From Nectonema munidae (lineage: Eukaryota > Nematomorpha > Nectonematoida > Nectonematidae): a stretch of 64,000 bases of DNA. The notes under the pieces are model-generated. The model was given only the letters and a program-made list of their open reading frames with translations. It had not been told where the DNA came from and did not search any database. Both the position numbers and the translations under genes were made by a program. Below are positions 45,901 through 56,550 of this stretch, one piece after another (positions within the stretch are counted from its first letter, which is position 1; every line of letters begins with the position of its first letter). The stretch spans positions 509,001 through 573,000 of the forward strand of contig JAUIRK010000928.1 of assembly GCA_030549495.1 (NCBI GenBank). The letters run 5' to 3'.

Positions 45901-48900
45901 GGTAGCTTTAAATTCTCTTTCCAAAGACCGATCCAAGTTGTTCCTCAACCTTGCCTATTTCACCACTCGATACGGGTTAGTTCACAAATAAATTGGTGTT
46001 ACTGTTGTGTGTATTATGCGTGAGCGATTAAAAAGATCTTGATTGGTGTGTGTGTGTGTGAGATTGTAGAGTGGACATAGTAGAATGGTGTGGGTGTGTG
46101 CTAGGGCTAATTTTATTAAGGTGTTCATGAAGGAGTGGTGATTTGTTTATGCTAATTTGTGTACGTTTATGTTTTGTTTGTTTTTGTTCTGATACTTCGA
46201 TTTGTGATTGTAGAATCTTCGGGTTAAGTGTGGTAAGGTAATTTGTGTCAGCAGAATTTACTTATGGTTGATCTTGATTACCATGATTATTTTGGCGTGT
46301 ATGATTCAAGATGGTTTTGTCATCGTTCAATTGAATGTTTTTCGTGTCGTGATAAAGTTAATAGTCAAAATTTATATAAGAGTTTGGATTGAAGGCTATT
46401 TGGTCGCTATTTATATAATGCTTTAGAATTAATAGACAAATTTGTTTTTTCTTAACAATTTTATCTTTTTTATTTAGACCTCCTTCAAACAAAATCATAG
46501 AAAAAGTTTTCATTCCTCAAGAAGATTATCCTGGTGTTAATTTTGTTGGATTAATCATTGGACCTCGTGGCAACTCCTTGAAGCAATTGGAAATTGAGGT
46601 AAACATGTTTTCATATGTTAGTGTCTGATGCTTTGTCTTTTGCTATACGCAATTTTGTATGGCCGGTGATTTTGTTGTTAGATTGTGATATAATCTGGTC
46701 CGAAATTGTGGATCCCTATTTTATTATAGAACGTGTGATCGTTTTTTGTATTTGTGATGCCTTTCTTGTATTTACTGCACTTGGTGCCTTTTGATCGTCG
46801 AATAACATTTAATGTTTTATTACCCTTTCTTTAGTGTCTTGTGTGAGTTTTGTTAAAATAATATCTGGTCGTTGGTTTTCTTTTTCAATGGAAGCGCATA
46901 TTTTATTACTATGTTTGTAATAAATTTTACATTACATGCGCGCCCCTGCTAGCTACACGACTGAAACAAATATATTTTCTTAATTTAACTTTTAAAGTTT
47001 TTCCTTCATTATAATTCTTTATTGAGGGTTTTGCCTGTTGATTCCTCATGAATAAAAAAAGTTGTTCGTAAAATGCTTATTTTATTTATACCGTTGATCA
47101 CATACATGCTCAGAATTTATTTAAATATCCCAAGTTTAAAAGTTTCTTTCTTAGTTATATTTAATATATGCTGATGGTTAGTGCCCACTGCTTATTATGT
47201 GCTGACTTGCATTAGCCCTGCGTATATGTTGCCATGAGTAGTAGTTTCTACTGTTTTTCTATTTAGACTAGTTTCTACAACAAATTTTCTTCTCTTGAAG
47301 TGACAGAATAATTTTTATTCTTCAAAAATTTTGTTACTATTATCTTGAAACCTCTGAATTTCTTAATTGGTTCCCATAAATAAAGTTTGTGTGTTGTCCT
47401 ATTGATTTAATACTCATTTTTTTCGTAGACTGGATCCAAAATAATCATTAGAGGAAAAGGCTCCTTGAAGGAAGGCAAGATTGGAAGGGTTGATGGCCAG
47501 CCGTTACCTGGTGCCGATGAGCCACTGCATGCTTACATTCAAGCAAATACTACTGAAGCGTCTAAAATTGCCGTTAAACGCGTAAGCTTGATTTATTCAT
47601 CTCTTTTTAACAAAGGGACTGATTAAGAACCAACATTACACTAGACCAGCGTTTTTCAAACTGTGGTTCCCGACCCTTCAGTGGGGCGTGTGAAAAATAA
47701 AATGGGGCGAGACAAAAAAGAAAGGACATATAATTAGTCGATGCTGAATAAATGAGCCTAGTGATAAGAGTTTTTCTTATTACATCTAAGTATTATGGGT
47801 CGCGATGCAAAATGTGGTTCTTGCCATGGGTCGCAGTAAAAAAAGTTTAAAAAGCGCTGCACTAGACGACCGTACCAAAAGCATAAAATTGGTTTTATTA
47901 AAAGCGTTTTTTATGCTGGAATATTATTTTAGTTACTTAAACTGAATCCAAATTGCTGCATGTATATATATCATAAAATCAATAAATTTTGACTGTTTTA
48001 ATATGCTATTGTTATCGTATTTTTCCTGCAACTTTGCTATGTGGGCTACAAAACAAGAGTTTGAGAACCATTGATCTATAGAAGTAACCTGTTCCCCAAG
48101 TTATTGGAGAGGTGCGAGGCGAAACTCAATAAGTTTTAAGAGAAACAGGATATTATAATTTAATTCTTATTTAAAATTTTAGATATGCTCTATTTCTTCG
48201 AAAAGTGGTGTGGTTGCATTTTCCGATCTAATTTTTAACCAGGCCTTTTTTGAGTACCCCTGTTTTCCGAAATTTGATGATTTTTTTGTCGATATACCTC
48301 TGTTCTTTATGGATCAGGGAGCTATTTGGCGTGAGAAAAGTTGGTTAGATATTGGGTTTCAATAACTCAAGGTCCTGGGTTCGACCCCGCATCAAGCCTA
48401 CTTTCCTCATAGTTCGATATAAGCGGCGCAATTGTGCCTTCTCGATGAAAACACCTCACGGAACTTTTACCTTTGAGTATTTTCTTTCCCGGCCACTTTT
48501 TTTGCAGTTCTTTATTCGAAAAAATACTGTATATGTCTTTTATACTGACACATGCTTCATATAATTACAATTTCCAAGTTTTTTATTTAAGTTTTATTGC
48601 TTCTACGTGGATAAGCATATCATGCTACGTTCCCTTTTTCATTTGTACACCTGATTATCTTCTTTGATTTACTTTTATCCAGTTTGATTGAATCTCTCAT
48701 TTAATTTCCATATTTGAAAGTTTGATTCGCCAATTTTTGCCCGATAAGAATCAAAATTGCGTGTTTCTGAAATTCTAGCACTAAATACGAAGAATATTCT
48801 TATCATCATCCATTTTGCCTTCTAGACCTGGTTATTGTTCCCAAAGAGTCGGGGTCAACCAGTTTCCTGCAACAACTACGCCACTTCATTCTTTCTTTAG

Positions 48901-51900
48901 CATCACTTCGCACAAGCTTTCTTTTTTCCACATCGTGGTGAATCACTTCATTTCATGCTTTCTTTGGTCTTTCTCTCTTCATCTTTCCATCAATTATAAC
49001 GAAGAATATTCTTACATTTATAATTATTACTAAGGCTTTGTTTTCTTTCATACTGTTGATTGTGTACCTTTTATTTAATTGATGAAGCGGTTGACTTCGT
49101 TTAACTCTTCCAGGCACAATGGGACACCACTGTCCCATAAAATAAAAATCGTTTGCTTTAAGCTTATAAAATCTCATTGAAAAGGAAAGCAGACGATTAA
49201 TTTTTCAAAACCAATGCTTGAAATGGTTAATCTTTTTGTCGCTTTTATTAGTGGGTCTAAAAAAGAAGCTATTATAAAATGTACTTTCACTCTTCTCTTC
49301 AAAAGTCCTCTTCTTCAAAATCTTCCTGCCTGTCCCTTATTTTTAGACCTCTACTGTCATTAAAACCGCTAATAAAATTGAAAACTTTGTAACCTTCAAC
49401 GTATGCACCCTTATTTCAGTATATCTCATGCAAGGGTGCACGAGATCGTAATTTTGATCAGAAGATTGACCCTGTCTCCCTAATCATTCGTATCAAAACA
49501 TGCACATAGCAAACTATGGAATAGAAACCACCCGAGTTAACAGGTTCGAAATGACAAAAACAAGTTGGCTACCCGTGTTCAACCTTACAGGTTATGAGAT
49601 ATATTCATATATAAATATGATCATTATATTTGAGTAGGTGGTCGTAGATTTTAAACGGATAGAAGTCCGAGTAGGATTTTTTTGTAAGAAAATGGATTCG
49701 CCCTTTTTTATTCGAAGTCGCAAGCGAAGAGTTGGCTTTAAATATATCAAATTGTGTTCTTGTGGCATGTTCTTGACTTTAAGCTGTACTTTTTACTTCC
49801 TAAATTTAAATTTGATCTAATATTTTATATGTCTGCTTTTCAATACTTCATGTGCTGTCTATTTTTAAGATAAAGGATATAATAAATGAAGGCATAACCT
49901 TGCCTAACGATTCAGAATTGCGTAAAGAACAAATGAAGCAGTTAGCTTTGTTAAACGGAACTTTGATGCAGGTACACCTTTCCACTTGTCTTATATTCCT
50001 TTTATATACCTCGTATCGCTGTTTCCTAGGTTGCTACGATAAAGTGCTCGAATTGCGGCTCTGATGCCCATAAGACATGGCAGTGTCCAGAAGCAAAGAA
50101 CGTCACCGCAAATATCACGTGTTCTCTTTGTGGTGGCGGCGGCCATCTTACTTTCGATTGCAAGCTCAGAGGAGAAGTTAGTGCTGAGGCAAATGCTAAG
50201 ATTGATGAAGAAGTATTAAATTCTCTATTTGCTCAAATTTTTTGTGTCCGCGTATTTTGATCTCAAGCTCGCCTTTGTTTTAAATTCATGGTCGTGATTT
50301 CCTTTAGCGTGTTTCTATCATTAAAGAATGGTATAATGTATAAATGTTTTTATATTCGCTACATTTTTATACAGCTTATATTTTCGCTGGAAGTATAGTT
50401 TTTAAATTTTATCAATTTTTTTAAAAAAAATATACAGTAGTCTTATAAATTCACGTATGCGCTGTATACGGTGTATTTTAAAGGATTGCTTAAATATTTG
50501 GTCTCCCGTGGTATTTCCAGACCAGTAATTTTCAAAATTGCCCCCGAATAATTTTGAGGATGTGCTTTGTTTCATCATGTTCCTGATGTTGATATATTTT
50601 ATTCTGTTAAACTTTGAGGTGTCTGTTTTTCATAAACATAATGTAAATTTGATTTAAACGTTTCTAAAGACCCCTTTTTTTAATCTACCCTGCATATGAG
50701 AAAAGGCTTTGTTTTCATGATATTTCAGTGAACACACTAAATTTCTATAAAAAAAACTATCTGTTGACATACAGAAAAATGATACCAAAACTATAAAGCA
50801 TTACGTTATTTGTACATAAATTAATTTTATTAATAATTTTGCTCTCTTGTTAATTTATAATAATTTAAGTAATATTCGGATACGTAGTTTAGTAAAATTA
50901 AATAATACAAACTTTTCTCTGCATGGATTCGCAAAACAAAAAGGAATTGAACATAGTTAGTTGTTTTGGAACTTTTTACGTTACCACCGACCCCCAACAT
51001 GGAGATAACGTCTAGACAAAGAAGAAGGTTGTTTTGGAACTTGTCTTTAAAAAATTAGAATCATTTAATTAATTCTTAGAGATAAAGAAAGTTCAAATTG
51101 AATAATAGATAAAGAAAGTTAAAATTGAATAATATTTTAAAGACGCCTTTTTTAGAACTATTTTAGCGTAAAAACAATATATGATAAGAAATTGTTGCAT
51201 TAATTTTTTCCCTCAGTCTATTTCACTATTTTGCATAGATATCCTTCATATCATGTTTATCCATACTAGGGATCCCTTTTTTGATATAGTTTTTATCTTA
51301 AAAAATTCACATTTGTCTTATGAGATATCCTTTAGGTGCACACATTTTGAATAATAAAGCTAATTTATTTTAAATTAAATATTTTTATTCTAGTATGAAG
51401 CAATGATTGCTCAGTTGTCAAAAGAGGGTTTAGCCACATATGGTGTTTTGCCGTCATCATCTGAAACTGATTCCTCAAGTTTTCCCAAATTGGAACGATT
51501 GGATTCCTTAGTCATGCAAGCTAAAACAAAGATTAATCCTAATCCATTGAATGGCCTAGCTACTCAAAACTCTCTCCAAGCTCCACGAGTAAGTACATTA
51601 TGTAACTTGGGATTAGATTACTATAAAAATTAGATATTGTACTTAAATTACTTATGCAGTGATACTTTGTAGAAAGGATGTCAATGCTTTTATTTTCTTT
51701 GGTAATTCATTGCATTATTAAGTTATTATTTACCAAATAAGACAGAGTTTCTGTACTTAATCGTAAGATTTGTTGAAAAAATTTTATCAAAAGAAAAATC
51801 TTAGCCTTTAAAATTCGTTATGAAAATATCAATATAATTTGAGATTTATTAGGCCGTGAATATTTTGTTTGTGAAGGACGTATATAATTTCTAGGTTCCT

Positions 51901-53540
51901 CTTTGATACTAAGACAAGACAGTAGTGCTTTCAATAAAAATTTTCAATGGTAAAGAGCGCTATGTAATTAATAGAAAAAAATTAAATAAAGATTTATTTA
52001 TGAGATGAAGTTTTTAATTAACGAATAGCATATTTGTTTGATAAATATTTTCAATAAAACTTTAAGGACGTATTTCTATTCATGGGAATGCGTGTAATAT
52101 ACAAACATAGAAACTTTAAATGATCATTGACGGCAGTACAAAATTCATAGATGTAATAGAATAAATAGGTATTCATTTTTATATCATTTTTCGATTCAAA
52201 TGCAGCTTACAAATTCCCTGTTTACAGTATCACAGAGGCTGCGCAAGGTGTGCTTTCGCAATGGTGTATTCTGTGATCCCTTTTACAATGTACACCTTTA
52301 TCAATTATTATTATCGCCAATCAATGTACACCAGAAGTACTTTCGTCTGACTTTACATTAGATTCTTAACTTGGTTTACATATGACTTAAAATCATTACG
52401 AGTATACAATCCTCTAATCCTCAAGCTGTAATCCTTTTATTTTGAGTGAAAATATGAATCGTTAACATACAAATTATTTGCTCATCTTTCTTTTTAACTT
52501 TATTATTACCTCTACTGTAATTTGTCATTTTTTAGTTCTTGACAAATCCATTTTTTCCCATGCTTTCGAATGTTCCTTGGTCTGGTGGCTCAGCTACAAA
52601 TTCGTATGTTATGTATGCTCAAGCTTTTCCTTCTATGCAAGCGCCTCCTTTACCACCTTGGCATGCAAAGGAGGAACAGGAGCAAGCTATGGCATCATCT
52701 GATCAGCCACAAGATGCTAGTTCTTCAGACACCCCCATCCAAGATTCTAATGTTGTGCCTTCAATTGAAACTTCAAGTACGGAAAGTATTTCAACTACTG
52801 CTGCGGGCTCGTACTATTCCTTTCCGTATGGAGCTATGCCTCCTTATATGCTTCAACAGTCTGCTGCGCTTTTGCCTCCGGGCTATTTCAACGGAACTGA
52901 TTCGTAAGTTGTTCGTTTTAGCATAGCATTTGAAGTCTGAATCTAAAGCAGAATTTTTAAATTAACTTTTTTTGAATTTCACATTTTTCAGGTGCAGATA
53001 TTTCTTAGTATTCAGTATTCACAAACGTATCTAATGCTTAAAAATTTATCAATTTGATTTCTTTAAATGATACATTTATTCTTTATTTAATCATGTATAC
53101 GGCACGCTTATTTTTACTTAAAAAATTTCAGTTCATTAATAATAGAAAAAATCTCAAATTTAGTTACAATGCGATCTGTTTATTTTTTTAAAGATATGTC
53201 AATATAGCTAGTTTTTGATAGGATATCCTAAAATAGGTTTCCATATTATTAATAAATCAGCTTTTTATTCGTTTGGATTCAATGCTAAGTGCGTGAATAT
53301 TTTAGTAATACGTATATCGATAATTCTGCTGTTCCATCCTATATGTGCTCAACAAATCCATTTCCTGTTAACATGGCAGCTTCTACGTACTATCCTTCCG
53401 AAATACCAGTTGTCACGTGTGAAAGTGTATTTCTACCTCCCTCTAACCCTCCTTTGGTAACTGCACCTTCTCTGAACGTTGAACAACCTCCACCACCTGG
53501 ATGTGAAACACTGAGTATTTCATCTAATTCTTTGTCTTAA
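39902..53540 (+). CDS. SF1: Splicing factor 1 / branch-point-binding protein
   Basis: Exons: 39902-40151, 40210-40404, 44943-45018, 45227-45379, 46478-46598, 47429-47581, 49870-49971, 50030-50212, 51394-51588, 52536-52903, 53306-53540; 2031 nt, 676 aa. SF1 binds the intron branch point in the nucleus together with U2AF. An RS-rich N-terminus (1-83) is absent from vertebrate SF1. The U2AF-ligand motif KKRRSRW is at 112-118, followed by the helix-hairpin region QLEIEDISRKLRTGDLGIP. The RSPSPEP motif, the known paired-serine phosphorylation site in human SF1, starts at 174. KH domain about 226-330, with GPRG loop at 253-256 and IIIRGKGS; QUA2 helix 317-350. Two CCHC knuckles: CSNCGSDAHKTWQC (356-369) and CSLCGGGGHLTFDC (381-394). 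The C-terminus is Pro/Ser/Tyr-rich. Introns 1 and 7 are both 58 nt. The phases of all junctions agree. Confidence 0.96.
42852..43095 (-). repeat. Dispersed repeat, copy 2 (inverted), in SF1 intron 2
   Basis: Reverse complement of the repeat at 21850-22090: ACTTGAAACAATAAATATAA, ATCAAAAGTAACTTCATTCT, CGTGTAGTTTGAATATC and GAGCTATGATTTTATCTC-type blocks appear in reversed order. Confidence 0.6.
46928..46963. mobile_element. Fragment of a hAT miniature-element end
   Basis: CGCCCCTGCTAGCTACACGACTG is the reverse of CAGTCGTGTAGCTAG.., similar to the end of the element at 14720-14922. No partner end was found, so it is a solo end in SF1 intron 5. Confidence 0.45.
47647..47859. mobile_element. hAT miniature element, 213 bp, in SF1 intron 6
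   Basis: The left end CAGCGTTTTTCAAACT and the reverse of the right end CAGCGCTTTTTAAACT are inverted repeats. The target duplication CACTAGAC is exact at 47639-47646 and 47860-47867. Non-coding. It starts 66 bases after the exon 6 donor site. Confidence 0.88.
48326..48473 (+). mobile_element. SINE-A copy 6, in SF1 intron 6
   Basis: TGGCGTGAGAAAAGTTGGTT head, GGGTTCGACCCCGC box B, then CATCAAGCCTACTTTCCTCA, TTCGATATAAGCGGC, GCCTTCTCGATGAAAACACC and GAACTTTTACC. One of the least diverged copies. Confidence 0.83.
49105..49226. mobile_element. TTAA-bounded miniature element, copy 1
   Basis: Lies between TTAA at 49101-49104 and 49227-49230, with an internal hairpin ATGGGACA-CCAC-TGTCCCAT and an AGCAGACGA block shared with the element at 56157-56289. 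TTAA targeting suggests mobilisation by a piggyBac transposase. Confidence 0.55.
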
Positions 53541-53752
53541 TACTTGCTTGACTCAAATCTTTATTTAGATGTATCTTGAAAACCTCCATGGATTACTGAT
53601 CTCCTATGATTCACGGACAATGTCTTTAATTTATGCTATTTAATCCATGAATATAATTCCTTTACTTTTACTTTAAATTACATGAGTGTATTCAAGAGTT
53701 TTGATTACCATATATTTCAATACTGTTTATGTGGAATTTTTATCCTATTTTC

Positions 53753-53758
53753 AATAAA
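53753..53758 (+). terminator. Putative poly(A) signal of SF1
   Basis: AATAAA 213 bases after the SF1 stop codon; it is the first clear hexamer downstream. Confidence 0.5.
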
Positions 53759-54399
53759 ATGTTATATATAACTACTATTGCCCACATTTTCTTCATCCGC
53801 ATAGATTATGATTGAATAATCTGCATAAGTCAATGCATATCTATCTCAATAACCAGTATTCTATTGAATATTTAATGCACAATTAGATTACAGTAAAATA
53901 ATGAACATTTTAATTTTTAAGCATAATTTTATAGGGTTTCAAAGAATAGAGTTTTTAAAGTATAACTAGTGATTGGACTATTAAACCAAAATCGGAAAAT
54001 TTTAATATTTTGACATAAACTAAACAAATTTGGAAGAATCGGTGGCTTGGTATATTAAATATTATTTCAATTATATATTTCCATTATCTTTAAAAGCATA
54101 AAAATTGTTGTGTGTTAATTGAAACATCAATATATATCTATTTTTTATTCAACAAGTTTTAACCTTTTCCAACTGTTTTTTTTTATGTTTTTTATTTATA
54201 AGCACTAAATTGTGTGCAATATCTTTCCAATTTTGAAGTTTGTAATACTGTTCTTTCATTTTCGGTAATGTTCCTTTAAGGAACATTGGAGGTTTATAGC
54301 TACAAAATTAGATAATTTACTTTAAAGTAAATCTAAAAAATATTTAAGAGTTTTAAAATATGAAAGCAAAAAATTTATTGAAGATAAAATATATGTAAA

Positions 54400-56100
54400 T
54401 GAAAAAAAAAAAATAAAGAAATTGTTTTCAAGGTTTTTTTGTGTATTTTCAAACAAGTTTTTCCTCTTTCTGTATGTAATCTTACATTACTTTTTTGCAC
54501 TGTTAACTGTATTTTTGTTACATACTCTCTTCCTGTTGTTTATCAAGATTCATCTAAATAATTTCTGGAGCCAATTTTTTGAGTTTAGTCTTTTAGAAAG
54601 TTTTTTTAAATTGAGGAAGTTTTTTTGTTTTACAATAAATCGGTATCCATACTTTAAGTTTATAAAAAGTTATTTTTTTCTATATTTGGATAAGTTAATA
54701 GTTAAATACCTCCCTTTGTTGTAAATATATGAGTGTGGTTGGTTTTTCTCTCCCCTTTTAAAGTCTCATATTGGTTTTTTTTATTGTTTTACATAATTTT
54801 TTTGAAAATTTACAAATATTATTCTTTGTCTTTTTCAATTTTTTAATTAAAGTTTTAGGATTATTTTTACTGTTCATTGCTTTTTTCTCTCATTCAAAGA
54901 TTTATTAAAGTTGAATATATTGGGTTTTGTCAGAGTTAGTTTTATATATTTTATTTTTCAAGTGGTTATTTTTAGAAATAGTTTTTTTTTGTAAATTTTT
55001 AAATATATGGAAATATTATTAAAAAATAAGTATTTTTTGTAACATTTTTTATTCTATAGTGTATTAAAATATAAAAGTTTTTTAAAATTATATATGGTAC
55101 TTGTCATTTTTGGGTTAAACTTGATTATCAAAAGTGAGAAATTTTTTATTTGAGGTTCTATTTGCTATAGTTGGGAATATTTATAAATAGTTGGGAAATA
55201 GTGTTTTTTGTATATGTAAAAAAGATAAATAAATTTTTGATTTAATTTTAAATTAAACTTTTATTGTTTTTTTCTATTGGTAGAGTTTGTTTAAAAAAAT
55301 ATTCAAGTATTTTGGTAAAAATTAAATTAAATTTCAAATCTTTTTAAGACTTCAAATTTTTTGTTTATTCAAGATTTTTTGTAGAAGCGATTTGTAAATT
55401 TTTTTTTTGAAATATTAGAAATAGGTTTGTTTCTTTTTAGGAGGAGACGCTATAGTTCAAATGTATATATTATAATTATCTTATTTTTCCTGTTTATTTT
55501 TTTTTCCTAAGTTCAGTATATTTTCTATGTTGTATAAATTTCTGTATCTGTATTTGATTTTTGAATCTCAGAACAGAAGTAAAAATATGATAGTTTTAGG
55601 TTAAAATTACTTTTGGATTGTATAAATTTAAATTTTTTTGTATGAAAATATAGATTATATTTATGTTATTATATATCTAAATAAATAAAATTTATTTTAA
55701 TTTATAAAATATTAATTTAAAATTAAAATTTTTTAAATAATAAAATAGAAAAAATTTTTCTTACTAATGTTTTCATTGTTTTATAAATGAAATTTTGTTG
55801 TTTTGAATATATAGAAAAATTTATAATATGTTTGTTTTTTTATTGAAATTTATAAATTAAGTGTTTTTAAAAAATGTGTTAATAAAAAATATTGATTTTG
55901 ATTTGTTTTTTTGTATATTAAATTTACTAAAAAATAACATATTTTTAACATGTTCTATTGTTATTTAATAAAAATTATAAACTAGTAGAATTTTTTATTA
56001 TAATAAAATAATATAATTAAGTAATGAGAAACTATAATAAATAAAATTAGAAAATAGAATAGTATGAATAAAATTGATTTAAAGGAAAAGAAAAGGTGGC
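54400..56100. other. T-rich, C-poor spacer without a gene
   Basis: The + strand is dominated by T with A and G, while C is very rare over long stretches (about 54840-56070), unlike DNA on either side. The 100-codon frame at 54422-54724 is almost all Phe, Leu, Ile, Lys and Tyr and reflects the T-richness. A hairpin AATGTTCCT-TTA-AGGAACATT lies at about 54266-54286, upstream of the C-poor core. Confidence 0.6.
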
Positions 56101-56156
56101 AAGTTAAAACAAATTGATTGATTTTTTATGAATAAATTAAAATTTATATACATTAA

Positions 56157-56289
56157 TCCATTAAGTACCATAGAAATCAGACAATATTTAAAAAAAAACG
56201 CAGACAATTTATATTCAAAGTCAATGAAAAAAAGCAGACGAAGATGAAATTACTTATGTTCCCAAATGGGAACATTGGGACTTAATGGG
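56157..56289. mobile_element. TTAA-bounded miniature element, copy 2, 133 bp
   Basis: Flanked by TTAA at 56153-56156 and 56290-56293. Ends TCCATTAAGTACC and GGGACTTAATGGG are inverted repeats with few mismatches. An internal hairpin ATGTTCCCA-A-ATGGGAACAT lies near the right end. Related to the element at 49105-49226. Confidence 0.72.
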
Positions 56290-56445
56290 TTAATATAATT
56301 ATGTTAGCCTAATTTTATAAATTTTTATAGTACCATTTTATCTAAATTTATCTGATGGACGGTTTTTTTGTTTGTCAATGCAATATTTCAAAATATATAA
56401 TTATTATCATTATAGGGAAGCTCATCAATAAATGTATTGAAAGAT

Positions 56446-56451
56446 TTATTT
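56446..56451 (-). terminator. Putative poly(A) signal of NF-YA
   Basis: AATAAA on the minus strand, 99 bases downstream of the NF-YA stop codon. Confidence 0.45.
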
Positions 56452-56550
56452 TTAATACTAAAATATAGTAAATATGTGGTCAAATAAACATTAAATTGAA
56501 ATGTATGTAGCACATTAGGAATTTCAATATGACGGAGATGAAGTGAAGGA

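Noticed and set aside
48040-48075. GTTTGAGAACCATTG, similar to a hAT element end
   Set aside because: No partner inverted end and no target duplication found nearby.
54422-54724. 100-codon frame rich in Phe and Leu, resembling a membrane protein
   Set aside because: It follows directly from the T-rich composition; no conserved motif and no neighbouring exon.
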